This document shows positions 39,712 to 53,100 of a DNA stretch of 64,000 nucleotides, in pieces; position 1 is the stretch's first letter, and each line of letters begins with the position of its first letter. The DNA comes from Adenophora triphylla var. japonica (taxonomy: Eukaryota; Streptophyta; Magnoliopsida; Asterales; Campanulaceae), in contig JAFEMH010001299.1 in NCBI GenBank assembly GCA_022495995.1, positions 320,001 through 384,000 of the forward strand, in the 5' to 3' direction. Both the position numbers and the translations under genes were made by a program. Below the pieces are notes generated by a model. It worked only from the letters and a program-made list of their open reading frames with translations, was not told the DNA's origin and ran no database searches.

Positions 39712-42477
39712 TGTAACGACCCCAACCCTAGGCATCAATTTTTAATATTAAATTAAATGCTTTTAATATTTATATTTATTTTATGTGTTCAATTATGTCT
39801 TTAAATTCTTAATTTAAGATAATTCGGGTGAGAAGTAAATTTAGAATCTTCTATGAATTTATTGGACATTAATTAAGAAACTTGGGGAAATAATAATAAT
39901 GGAAATATGATAAATAGTATAGGGAGGTTAAATGAGTAGAATGAATTAATGGGATAAGGATTTATTTTAATTTGGGAAGGAAGCCTTTGCTAGTTTTAAT
40001 GGGGGGCCAAAAAGGAGTCTTGCTCTCTCCCTAGTTGACAAGTGGCCTTCCCTAACCCCTCCTCTTACTCCCTCATACCCGGCCCCTCCCCCTCTATTAT
40101 CTCCCTCACTTTCCTTCTTCCTCCTTCTTCATTTTCTTCATACTCCCTCTTCATTCTAAAACCATGGAAGCTCCCTTCTCCCAAGCTTGAGTCCAAGGCA
40201 ATCCTCCACCAAAATCAAGTCTAGAAGCACCATTGAAGTTGGATCATCTTGGGGAATTCTTCAAGCTAGAAAGATTAACCTCCCATCGAAAATCCTAGGT
40301 GAGTTGTTATGACCTCTTTTCATTTATGTGCTCATGAACTATCTATTGTTGTTCTTGATGTTGTAATTGTTGTTATATGTTTTGGAAGTCTTCTTGAAGT
40401 AAAGAAATGGGTTAATGATTTAAAGGAATGTAGTGGTTATGGAAGTTGACTTGAATTGATTATGAAATGGGTGGAGTTAGATTAGGAGATGTTAGCTTGA
40501 ATGGAGATAATGAAATGGGTTGGAAATTAAGTGGTAGTTGATTTGGGTTTAGATTTTATTGGGGTTTAAAGGAAGTAGTATAAAGTGTATAAATTTTAGG
40601 AAGTTCTTCTAAGTTCACAAACAAAGGAAAAATCAGTTTGGGACAAAGTTGGTTTGGGTTATTTGAAAGATTGTATTCTGTTCTGAATTCTGGGTTCAGG
40701 GCACGAGTCGTGCCCTGGGGCACGAGTCGTGCCTTGGATGGGGACGAGTCGTGTCTTGGAGAAAAGGGAAGTCGTGACCTTAGGGGGACGCCAGGTTCAG
40801 TGGGGGTTAAATGGGCACGAGTCGTGCCCTGGGGCACGAGTCGTGCCCTGGCCTGGTTTCTTTGCATCAATTTCTAAGCTGTTTAAACCAAATCAAACTA
40901 GAACCAAAATGAAATCTCTTTAACCTAGATTAAAGTAGAATACTTTGGCTATACAATGACATCTTAAGGGATCAAAATGGAATTGTGGAAGTAGTTTAAT
41001 TATTGTCCCGAAAATGGTTGATAGGTTTGATTTGTAACTTCATCAAAATAGTTCCAACTTGGGAAATAGATCTTGAACTTTTATTAAGGTTGTTCGAGGT
41101 GGTATAATAATTATGTAAGAATGGTTTACGATTCATAGTGGCCTTACTTACTCCATATCTTTGGTGAGTAGTTCGAATTGGTGTAGAAGCTATAGGTTTC
41201 ACTATTAAGCTAATTGGTAATGGGTGTGTACCACCTTGTGACATTGTGTCCAAGTTATGGAAATATTGATATTATGGTTATCTTAATATCCTCAAGTATG
41301 AACTATTTGGCAAGTTGTTATGTGGCATCCCATTGTGTGGATTATGTGTTATATGGTGGTGTGATATCCCAATTGTGGATTATGTGGCATGTTGATTATA
41401 TTGTTATCCCAATTTGTGGATATGTTTATTATGTGGTTGTATGGTTATTCCATTTGTGGATTTATTTGTTATCATTCATATTTGTTGATGATACTATGCA
41501 TAGTGTATTACTTAAATGTTGCATTATGGCATTGATTGGCATGAGTATACATTACCATGTTGTTATATTACTATCCCTAAGGTTTGTGGATTTATCTCAA
41601 GTATCTATCATGTGCTTCGAGCGTGTTTATGTTCGGGTGGGTATGATGGATGCCAATCAATTATGGATTTGTTCTATAAGTGATTGAAGGTACATCATAC
41701 CGGTGACCCTTCCCCACTCGTGGCCACGGGGGTAAAGGGTGTGCTAACGGGTCAGTTGACCCAAAGCTTTACAGACTGTTTGCAACCGTTGTAAGGAGGA
41801 CGATATTATTTTGGGATATTCTAATATAGGTATCCTTTCTTATATGGATGGTGCAGGGTATGAGTCCTATAAGAGGTGAATGTGCTGGAGGCAATTCACC
41901 AAAGAGTGGAGTTTTACTCCCACGTTGTACGACTTATTGTTCAGACGGGAAAAGGTAAAATGAGGTAACGTAAGGTGTTTACCGCTTTCATAATGTGTTA
42001 TGTGCTACCATGCTATGTGTTGCACTTTGTTTGGCATCTTCTTTGCATATCATAATAGCTCATTGAGATTTATTCTCACCCCTCTCCCTTTACTGTTTTA
42101 GATCCCGAGACAGGTGAACCGAACCAGTGAGGCCGGGGATATCATTGTGGACTTTTACTTTTGGGGCTTGTCAGGTTAAGTTAGAAGTTGGCTCTTAGGA
42201 GTATTTATTTAATGTTCCACTTTTATAATTTGTATGGACAACACTTTTATTAAACAATGTTATTCAGTGTTTTGTGTAATTGATCAGATTTCGGTTTGTT
42301 AAAGTTGTAGTTGGATTTCCCTTAAGTAGGGATATTATCAATTGATTTTTAATTGAAAGTTTGAAAAGTAGTCTTCCTTTAAAAGCAAATAAATGTTTTA
42401 AAAATTAAGGTGGATTTTCTTAGTTTGAGCCCCCTTAGCTCGGGACACGTGTTAGGTCCCGGGTTGGGGTGCTCACA
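39712..42477. mobile_element. Solo LTR of a chromovirus-type Gypsy element, 2,766 bp
   Basis: Starts TGTAACGACCCCAACCC and ends GGGTTGGGGTGCTCACA, with TSD CAACC at 39,707-39,711 and 42,478-42,482. Near the end it has CTCACCCCTCTCC and GATCCCGAGACAGGTGAACC, as in Tekay/Del LTRs. The lineage name is my inference. It inserted into the Tat RNase H region; the Tat reading frame continues on both sides. No internal region is left. Confidence 0.8.
40699..40850. repeat. Repeats of GGCACGAGTCGTGCC
   Basis: Two pairs of the near-palindromic 15-mer (about 40,699 and 40,718; 40,814 and 40,833) plus a variant GACGAGTCGTGTC at about 40,742, inside the solo LTR. Confidence 0.8.
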
Positions 42478-42482
42478 CAACC

Positions 42483-43727
42483 TGCCTGACATCTCCGGAG
42501 TCCTTAACACATTCCTCATAGGATAATTAGTTCTAACAGTTATGGAATGTGTTTCAAAATAATGACGTAATTTGGTAGCGGCGATGAGTTAAGGCTAATA
42601 TTAATTTTTCAAGATGAGAGTACCTTGTTTCGGCATCTAATAAAGACTTACTCACATAGTAAACGAGGATGTTGCTCACCTTGGATTTCCTTCACTAATA
42701 TCTGCACTAACGGCATTTTCGAATACGGCTAAATACAAATAAAGATGCTCACCATGTTCGGGTTTAGCGAGTAGGGGCGACGTCATCAAATATTCTTTAA
42801 GTTGTTTGAAAGCCGCCTCATGTTGGTCGGTCCATTGAAAGAGTTTGTTTTTCTCAAGACTTCATAGAATAACCCGCACTTATCGATGATTTGGATATAA
42901 ATGTTCAAAGCACTCTACTACTGTTAGCCTTTGTACGTCCTTGATGTTTTTAGGGGATTCCAAGTTGAGAATGGCTTTGATTTGTTCGGGACTTGCTTCG
43001 ATTCCCCTCTTGGTTACCATATATCCCAAGAATTTGCACTCTAACTCCGAAGTTGCACTTCGCCGGATTGAGCTTCATGTTGAAGGCTTTCAAGATGTTG
43101 AATGCCTCACAAGGTGCTCTACATGATCCTCAATGTGTTTGGATTTGACCACCATGTCGTCTATGTAGACCTCCATCGTCTTGCCAAGTTGATCTTTGAA
43201 CATCTTGTTTACTAACCTTTGGTAGGTTGCCCCGCATTTTTAAGACCAAACGGCATAGAAATATAACAATATATACCTTCCTGAGTCATGAATGCTTTGT
43301 ATCTTCTTGAGTCCGAAGGTTCCATTTGAATTTGTTGATACCCGGAAGATGCATCCACGAACGTCAAGATGTCGTGGCCGGGCTCTACGTCAACAAGAGA
43401 ATCAATGTGAGGGAGAGGGAATGGATCCTTTGGACAGGCCTTGTTCAAGTCGGTGAAGTCCACGCATACTCGCCACTTGCCATTCTTCTTCTCCACCACT
43501 ACAACGTTAGCCAACCACTTTGGATACTGAACTTCTCTGATCATCTTGGACTTCAGCAGCCTTTCAACTTCATCCTTAATGATCTGATTCCGCTCTTGGG
43601 CAAACTTCCTTCTTTTTTGACGGACAGGACGGATGGTCGGATCGATGTTCAACTTGTGAGTAATAATATCCTTGCTTATCCCTGTCATGTCCTCATGTTT
43701 CCAAGCGAAACACATTGATACTATTAA
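42483..43727 (-). pseudogene. Tat reverse transcriptase and first RNase H, broken
   Basis: 43,240-43,720 is open and shows KSKMIREVQYPKWLANVVVV, KNGKWRVCVDFTDLNKACPKD, FVDASSGYQQIQ and FGLKNAG. A one-base change of frame near 43,235 follows. The catalytic box then reads YIDDMVV at about 43,150-43,170 in another frame. The rest to 42,483 holds fragments of the connection and RNase H region. Confidence 0.75.
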
Positions 43728-43850
43728 ACACTTATCATGACACTCTTTAAAACACCAGTGATAATGATACAAAGTGTCAGTTTTTTGAATGACTGACACT
43801 GTGTAACATTGACCGACAGTGTAACATTATCACTGATATTTTAGAAACGT
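43728..43850. repeat. Short hairpin-rich repeat at the truncated 5' edge of the Tat element
   Basis: Inverted pairs GTGATAATGATAC/GTAACATTATCAC and AAGTGTCAG/CTGACACTG fold into a hairpin. Probably a small MITE, but no clear TSD. Confidence 0.4.
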
Positions 43851-43947
43851 AAGATCAAATCGATAGTATAATTTATTATTCCACAATTTGCCGGAAAAAT
43901 CGATAAAAAAATGAATAATTTCTGGCTTTACACACTTATCGTTCCAA

Positions 43948-43997
43948 TGGGCCTGTTTCTGTTTCAGTTTCAGAGATAAAGGCCTTAAACCGGCCCA
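43948..43997 (+). promoter_or_regulatory. Site II-type motifs upstream of APC6
   Basis: TGGGCC (43,948-43,953) and its complement GGCCCA (43,992-43,997) lie about 135-185 bases before the APC6 ATG. TGGGCY site II elements are typical of plant genes active in dividing cells. Confidence 0.5.
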
Positions 43998-44131
43998 CGC
44001 CTCACCCCTTTCCACAAACAAGAGAAGCCTCCCGCTCTTTTCACCTGCAGAAAACCCCATAACCCTCTCCCTTACTCTCTAATTTCCTACCCGAGATTTA
44101 CAGAATCAAATTCAAAATCAAGGGAGGGAAA

Positions 44132-47100
44132 ATGAGGGAAGAAGAAATCGAGAAGATGAGAGGCGTTGTTAGGGATTGTGTAAGCAAGCATCTCTACTCA
44201 TCGGCGATCTTCTTCGCCGATAAGGTTGCCGCTTTCACCTCCGACCCCGCTGACATCTACATGCAAGCACAAGCTTTGTTCCTCGGCCGCCACTACCGCC
44301 GTGCCTTCCACCTCCTCAACGCCTCTCAGATTGTCCTCCGCGATCTCCGCTTTCGATATCTTGCCGCCAAATGCCTCGTTCGTCTCTTCTCCTTGAACTC
44401 ATGTCTCTTGTAATTGTAGCTGCATTGGATATTTCCAGTTATGTTCAATGTTATTTTATGTTTTGTTTGGAGTTTGAATATGGAATTCATTCACTATAGT
44501 TGTAGCTGGAACGGAATTAGTGTAGATTTGGAACGCCACAAGTGTTTACTTTCCATGTTACTTGTAATATAGTGTGTGCTAAAGGGATATGGGATGGAAT
44601 GCTTAATTTTTCTGTATAAATTAGGAATTGGCTTAGAAAAAATATTGTTCTGTTTTCTATGAGTCCATTTCGTTAAAAGTTAGTATGTCCATAAACGAGT
44701 GTCCATTTTAGCTATCAGGTTGTAATTTGCACTTGAGATTATACAGTGGAAATTTATAGTACATCTACTAGTAAAATGATCAAAAGTCAACTTCCTTAGT
44801 ATGCTAGAAAAACTGAAAGCAGACATATATTTGAGGGACGGAGAGAGTAGTATATAAGCTGCAATTCCAATTACATGGTGAGGATTGGACTCTATGCTCC
44901 CAATCACTACCTAGGGATTTTGTGTTTTATAGAAACTAGAGTATCATTTGTTGGTTTACGGCCATCTCATTACTTCCCATAATTACTCATATTCGTAGGA
45001 AAAAGCGTGACTTCTGTTGAAGTCTACAGGCGAGGGAAATGATAGAATCAAAGTAAGAAAATAACGTTAAATTAAGGTTTCTTTCCATATTGGGCGTACA
45101 ATACACAGTTCAGGTTTTCCGTTTGTCTAGTACTGTTAGGAAGCTGTTTCTTATTTTTCTGTGTGCGTGTAATCAGGAAGAACTGAAAGAGTGGGACCAG
45201 TGCCTTTTAATGCTTGGTGAAGCTAAAGTGGACGAACATGGGAAAGTTAGTGATATCAAGGACTCCCATGTCATGTACTTGGACAAAGATGGTGAAGATC
45301 GTGAAATTAATGTATGCTTTCCTCTTCTTTACTGTTATTAATATTTTCTTAACTTTATAGTTGCATATTTAATCAGTTGTATAAGAGATTGAATCAGTCG
45401 TATTGTATGCAAGCTGGTATAGTTGTCACGCACTTGGCTCTTTTCATTTCCAAAGGTTTACTTGAGCTTGCTTCGATCATATTGCACATTATTCGGAACT
45501 GAGCTAGGATCATGGATACACGGGGGTCATTCACCAAGAAAAACATTGACATAGTTCATCTGAGTACAACTATATGCCAATTCTCCTGATATGTTACGGA
45601 CTCATGATAAACCTAATGCTTGTAGAATGCTTGGTGATCTTATGTTCACTCCTCTACTTATGGGTGTCTGAAAACTGAATACGCTAGATAACCCGGGTTT
45701 ACTGTGCACATTAAATGGCTTGGGATAGTCATTGCATTTCATGTAGGGATAGCTCTTAGTTTTTTTAGAACACTGTTACCTACTTATGCTGCTTACTTGC
45801 GTTAGGATGAGTCACTACACACAATTTGATCATCTTTAATTTCTAAAACTTACAAATGATGGTACAAGTAGCATTTGTGAGCCATGTAGAATGTAAGTGT
45901 CATAGGCTATAATTTTCACCAGGATTTACATGCAGAAATCTGATTCTTCTAACTTATAGCAGATCTCATCAGCAATATGTTTTCTAAGAGGCAAGGCTTA
46001 CGAGGCTCTGGAAAATCGCTCTCAGGCTCGGCAATGGTTAGTTTTAATGTTTCACAGCTAGCTACAAACATATACTATGGTTCTTGCTCAATTTTCGTTA
46101 AATCTGTGATGCAGTTTGTTCTCATATTTTCCTTTTCCTTGATCTACTATGATCATTAGGAAAATAGCATGTCTCTGTGGTTTTAGTATTGGGTTATTTC
46201 TCAAACTGTTTTATTTATTATAACAAAGAAAGGCAAATGTTGCATTATCACGAAGGATAAATTGGTCAAAAAATCGTGTCAGATGGATGCGGTCGGGTTT
46301 ATTAATAATATGTGGTCTTCAATCATTTTTGGTCCGAGTTTCTTTTCATCATTGTTGTCTTGCTATGTATCTGGTAAATTTTACCTGATAATAAGTGGAG
46401 GAGCTCGTTTAATTTATACTCTACTTTTGATTCTTGAAGGTACAAGGCTGCCATCCGAGCTGATCCTTTATGTTATGAGGTATGGGCATTTGTTCATGTC
46501 ATAGAAATATGACTGTTCTTCATTAGTATTATCACAACCACCATTATTACGTGAGAGCATTGTTATCATCAATATTGCTTTGATAATTGTAACTATGGTC
46601 CCTGTTCATATAGTTGTCTCTGCCCTGTTAGTTCAGGTTCATTTCAATATAAAAAACAGATGACAATGAGGTTTGAGATAGCTAGAGAATTGACATCCTT
46701 CGCTTTTGCTGTTAGCTCTTATTATATTCTAGTGTGCATATTGTCACGAGGAATACTGATCTTGATATTCTTTATCTACTCTGAGTTTCTTATACTCCCT
46801 CCGTCCCGCCTTAAATTACAATTTTAAGGTTGGGCACAAGAATTAAGGAAAAAGTGAAAAAGGTGATGTGTTGTGAGTGTATATAATTGGGTAGGAAAGA
46901 GAAAGTAGGGTAGGAATCGTAAGTGGGTAATTGTTGTTAGTATGACAAGTGAGTTTCATTATTTAAAAAGTATTAAAAAGTTTCCATTTTGGGACTTTGT
47001 AACTATGAGTGGGACAACCAAAATGGAATTTTTTGTAGATTAAGATGGGACAGAGGGAGTTTCATTATCATTTCATACTCCCTCCGTCCCACCCGAAAAG

Positions 47101-50100
47101 GCACGAAGTTGGCCTTACACGGGAATTATGGAAAGTGTATAGTGGAGTTAGTGTTGTAAGTATGAAAAGTGAGGTAGGGAATGGTAAGTGGATAGTTATT
47201 GTGAGTATGAAAAGTGGGTCCCATGAATAAAGAAGTGTTAAAAAGGTTTTCATTTTGTGTGTGTGCCTTTTTAAATGGGACACTAAAAATGGAAATTTTT
47301 GCCTTTACGGGTGGGAAGGAGGAAGTACTCTTTTTACTTCCTATGCTCCGCAACAGATGTCATCTATACCATTTTGGGACATTTTAAATTAATATCCGCT
47401 TTCCTGTTATGGAAAATTTTCTAACCCAATTTTCTATATTACTTTTTTTTTCTTAAAAAAAAAATTAAGATAGAAAAGTTGATGGGTCTCATTTTGATAC
47501 CATTAGAACACTATTTGGAGGTGTTAAAAACATATACTCCCTCCGTCCCATCCGACTTAGGATTTTCCCTCCCGACACGGGTAAGAAATACTAATATAAT
47601 AAGAGGAGAGAGAATGAGTGGAGGAGGTATTGTGAGTATGAAAAGTAAAATATGAGATAGAATTAGTGGGAGGAATAGTAAATAGATTGTTATTGTGAGT
47701 ATGACAAGTGGGTCCCATTGAATATAAAATAATATAAACTTGCCATTTTGAGACGTCCTAAGTCGAGTGGGACGCCCAATATGGCAAATTGTCCTAATTC
47801 GGTGGGACGGAGGGAGTATTACGTAATCAAATAATTTCTTAGAGCTTGTGTGAAGTCAATACAGAACACCACTTGTGGGGTGGTGGGAGTACTTGATAAA
47901 CGCATGATCGATTACATTTTTCAAATTTGTTTCTTTATTCTTTGTATTTTCTAATGCTATATTTTTAATTGCTTCTCCACTCCTCATTTCTTTTCAGGCA
48001 TTGGAATGTTTAATTGAGAATCACATGCTCACATGTGAAGAAGGTGAGAAGTAGTGCACTTGGCCAATTTCAATTCTTAAATCTATTTATCATGAGATGT
48101 TTCTCTTTATATTCCCTTTGATTTATACATACAATTGGGTCCCAAAATTTAATTCTAATTTCCTGTCATACTACTTCAAACAAAGCATTAGTTACTCAGA
48201 AGATCCAACAAGTCCTCGTTTGTTGCTTTGATTGAATATTAGCAAAAAGTGTACTTTGTTCTCGTTCGCTCGCTCTTGAAGATGGTTGAACCTCTTCATC
48301 CTATCATGTCTAATGAAGCCTTGCTTGATGTATGACTGATTTCAGAGAAAAGTCTGCTTTCATCTCTGCAATTTGCTCCTGAAGATGGTTGGCTTTCTTC
48401 ATTCTATTCATGTTTGATAAAGAAGGTAAGCATGTACTGTTGGAGTGAGTAATACTAGTAGTTACAGGCATTACATTTTTACAGCTCTAATGAATTAACA
48501 TGGTGCCATTTATTTTGTTATTAAAAGACCGTATTCCTGTAATTCTTTTTAAGTATGATAGCGAGAATGCTGTAGAAGCGAAATTCAAGGAACTGGAACA
48601 AGATGATATCAGTATTAAACATTCCAACAAGTCTTTCATGTGTACGCTGAAGAACAACACCGATCTTTTGGCCTGTAAAGCTGAATACTACCACCAATCT
48701 GGTGAATATCAGAAATGCTTTGAACTAACTTCCATGTAAGTTGGCAAAGGCTGTAGTAGATAAAGGTGCTTTTAAATATTACATTACAGCTGGTTTCAGG
48801 ACTTCTAATGTTGCTCACTTTATGTCCAGACTGCTTGAAAAGGACCCCTTCCATCTGAAATGTACCATGGTGCATTTAGCAGCAGCCATGGAGCTTGGTC
48901 ATTCAAACGAGCTTTATCTTATGGCATGCAACTTAGTCAAGGACTATCCTCAAAAGTAAGACTGTATCCTGTATCCTAATACTTCTACTTCTTAGATATT
49001 CAAGGTTGTTATATATCAGTTTGTGTCAGTTGCATTTCATTAAAGACAAAGATATGACTTTGGCCAGCAGTGGAAAGAAGCAGGTTCTGTTCCAAATAAA
49101 TGAAAATCGGGACACATGCTGTTATTATCACTGCCGATACTAACAATACTATAGAGGATAGTACTATCTTGACTATTTCTTCTTAGCTGCCCTTTTCTAG
49201 ATCTAAGATAAGAAATCAGGGAACACCCATTTTCCCTTTTATTGAGGGTGAGAACCACATGTCAGGTATTCACTGTGTCATATAATCAGTTACTATCAAG
49301 GTTCTTGGCAAGAGCTCAAGCCCTTTATGAGTTAGGATAAACTTCAATAAGCATCAAGGACAGTGAAGTAATTTTACCGATGACTTTTAAACTGTATTGA
49401 AGCATATTTTGGCACTTTATTGTAATCATTTGAAGGAGGCTTCTATACTTCGATATGTGAACTCTGGAATGTGTTGGAGAGAGGCTGCAGATGCATTACT
49501 CCACAGAATCCAGGACAGCAGGGTGCAGTGTTCTTTAGATATTAGACTCTCTCGGAAGTAGAAACTTACAAGTACAAAGAATTATATATAGAGAGCTTTA
49601 TGTCCAGTTTAATACTTAGTTTAAATGATGAAATGTTGGATACTTCAGCTATTGGATTGCCTTGCATCTGAATGACTGTCACTCTGACATAATGTCTAGT
49701 GTTTGATACTGTCCTTCAAGCATTTAGACAAGTTCATTTTGTATGATACAGAGTAGCAAATGATTTCACGGTTGGAATATATACTCAGAATCAGGCTCAT
49801 TCTGCCAATTGTAAGGAAGCTGGTATTTGAAGATAATTTTTCAAGTTTGAGCACTTGCCGTTACTACTTTGATAGTCTCATTTTACTTTTGAATACCTAA
49901 GCACGTTAAAACCTCTACTCTTGACAGCCATAGTGATGATCATTGTAGAAATGCAAAAACGATATCAGATATTTGCCTTCTGTATATCTAATTTATGCTC
50001 TAATATGCTGAAATCACTTGAAACTTAAACTTACTATCCTTCTATTTTATTTTTCCCAAGGGCTCTATCGTGGTTCGCTGTCGGTTGCTACTACTATTGT

Positions 50101-53100
50101 ATCAAGAAGTATGATCAATCACGTCGTTATTTCAGGTAATAGTATCATACTTTACTTAGTCATGTCAAATTACCCATTGTTTATATACTCTCAATCAGGG
50201 CAAGTAGTTGCGTACCACCAAAAATTCAACTGCCTAAGAATGAAGCTCATAACACGCTTGTTTGAAGAAATAGTAGATCAATTAACAATTTTATCATAGA
50301 TGTGGAGTCTTATTTGTTTTCCTTGCTCTTTGTAAGTTTAAGTACTCTTCCATTACGACTCAAATTTTCCAAACCATGTGCTTCACCTGCACATGACTGG
50401 CATTTTAAAGACAGACACAGTCCCATATATCATATGGATGAAATGTTGATATAAACCGGGGATTCCACTAGCAAATAACTTACTATACATTGTCTATTTT
50501 TGGATGAGATTAGTCCCATATATCATATGGATAAAATATTAAAATTGTATAATGCAATGTAATTTCCCAAAGCTTACAAATAATGCAATGCACCGACAAT
50601 ATAATACAACATACTTGTTCAAATGCTTACAGATAATTCAATGTACTAACCTGAACACTTAAGTCATAATAAACTAACAAAACTACTAGCGTGGCAGGGC
50701 CATGTCAACGACATGTCAATACCACGCCAGTTCCACGTAGATACTTAACTTAAATTTTAATGTACCCCTCTTAAATGGTTAGAAATATAACTTAGTCTTG
50801 ATTTACAATTTCATGATTGGAATATGCTTCTTGTTTGGTGCTTAAGTGTGATGTATTTTCTCGTTTGGCTATTTCATTTGCAGCAAGGCTACAAGTCTTG
50901 ATGGAACATTTGCTCCAGCGTGGGTGGGCTATGGGAATGCTTACGCAGCCAAAGATGAAGGCGACCAAGCGATGTCAGCTTACCGCACTGCTGCTCGTTT
51001 GTTTCCTGGGTAATTTAATTTCTTTGACCCTTTCCTCGATGTGTCGATTTCACTTCTTTTCTGCCTGTGATTTTTCACAGTTGTCTGTTCAGAGCAGACT
51101 GGATAAGTTAACATCTCTCATTCTCTCTTTAAAGATTATCTTTCATCTTCAAGTAATTTGTAAGACTGACATGATTTAAACATGTATTATCCTTTTCAGG
51201 AAGATACTTTAAAATGAAATTTTTAGAGAACATTTACAATGCCTAAGTTCCGTAATCCCCATGAAGTTTCCAGTTTCAGCTTTCTGCCGACATCCTCACA
51301 TTTTGTACTTTCTTCCATCCATGAGATGCTCCTTTGTAATGATTGCAGTAGTTAGTTTCTTGGCATTTTTAAGGTGCTTAAACTTTAAATCCTTGAGTTG
51401 CTCTTACCTGGAGCCTGGAGAACGATTCTGGGAAATATTTGTTAAGAGAATGTCTTTATGCTTGCATGTAATGGGAAAAAGATCTGTGACTATTAAAGAG
51501 GCTTTATTGAATCTCTTTATCCATCCCAGGAAGTCCTCGTATTACTTATAAGTTATGAATTGTCTTCTACAGGTTGAATCTTGACATTCTCTTGTTCCAG
51601 GTGCCACTTACCAACTTTGTACATAGGAATGGAATATATGCGAACACACAGCTTCAAACTTGCTGATCAGGTGATCCATCATCACATTACTATTGCCCCT
51701 GCTCTTCCTTATTTTGGCTTTAATTTTGAACTCTCCTTCCCTGCTCTTGATCTCTCTCTTGATCTCAATCTCTCAATACATTGGAGTTTAACCTTGCCTC
51801 ATTTCACCGAAAAGTGATAACAAGCCCTTCGGATTCTATTATATGATATTTTTGGAAAATTTCTAGACATACCATTTGAACATTTCCAGGTATGCCTTCC
51901 ATCCCCAAATAACCATCCATCTTTCAAGTTTTCTTTTTTCCTTCTAAAGGAAATTACTAAATCCACCTTTAAATATTTTATTTTCCAATTTGTACTTGCA
52001 ATGCTATAAGTCTATACGGAGGGTACTAAGGACACTTACACGAATGTTTGCTACAAAAATTGCTTAATATTAATCTTTTTCAGAATTTCTAAGTAAAAAA
52101 TAGACAATTGTTTTGGGACAGAGTGAGTACATGTTTTCTTTTTAAAAATTGATCGTAGGTGTTATATACCCGTTTGTGACAGTTCTGGTTTTTTGCCTAT
52201 CTTTATATTGAGATTTTATCATAACCACTCTTAATAGGACGCCGTCTTCAGTTTTTCATGCAGGCAAAGGCAATATGCTCTTCAGATCCCCTTGTTTATA
52301 ATGAACTCGGAGTTGTTGCTTATCATATGAAGGAGTAAGAATGTTTGATTCTCATGAAATTTGTAATACCAAGATGGTTTAGGCTGAGGTTTTGTTTTTG
52401 TCATTCATTGCAATGCACTTTGCTCTACTTTTGGCCCCACCAGATGCTTGCTATTGTTATCTACTCTCTCCGTCCCATAATAAATGTCACACTTTCTTTT
52501 TTAGTATGTACCAAAATAAATGTCACAATTCTACATATTGAAATAGTCTTAGTGCAATTTTACCATTGTACAAGCACTGCACAAACAAGTAAAGCACATT
52601 CCTCAAAAACATTGACAAGTCAAATGCGACATTTATTTCGGGACGGAGGGAGTAATACTGAAGGGTGATTGGTGCTGACTGTTATATGTTCTGCTTTGTG
52701 GTCATCATAGTCAGCTTGTAACGCCATCTTGGGCAATTAAGTAGATCTCCATATTCTCACATGCATACTCGCAACTGTTTGTGATTAAATACCTTTAGTC
52801 ATCAGATTATGTTTTCTATTTTAAAATGGTTTCAGGTATAAAAAAGCTGTGTGGTGGTTTGAGAAGACTTTGGCTAACGTTCCATCATCTTTAAGTGAAA
52901 TGTGGGAATCAACTGTGGTTAATCTCGCTCATGCACTAAGAAAGTTAAAGTATGTTTCCTTCTTTGACCGATAAATATCCTGCTGAGCCTTGAAAGAAAT
53001 TGATGATATTAATGAGCATTTATTTATTGTCCTTTCTTTTTACTCGAGGTTGGAATATGGTAAAGGCGTAAAGCTGACCATATAATATGTAATGCATTCT

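Larger units (their letters stand above)
34159..43727 (-). mobile_element. Tat-lineage Gypsy retrotransposon, 5'-truncated, with nested solo LTR
   Basis: Order on the minus strand: RT (from 43,727), RNase H, aRNH-type second RNase H, integrase, antisense ORF region, polypurine tract, 3' LTR (34,159-34,730). An extra plant-type RNase H and an extra antisense ORF between pol and the 3' LTR are known features of the Tat lineage. Gag, protease and the 5' LTR are missing, cut off near 43,727 by a hairpin-rich repeat. Frameshifts and stops break pol. A solo LTR (39,712-42,477) splits it within the RNase H region. Confidence 0.75.

Noticed and set aside
40042..41687. Open frames inside 39.7-42.5 kb
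   Set aside because: They lie within a solo LTR, are of low complexity or made by the GGCACGAG repeats, and match no protein family.
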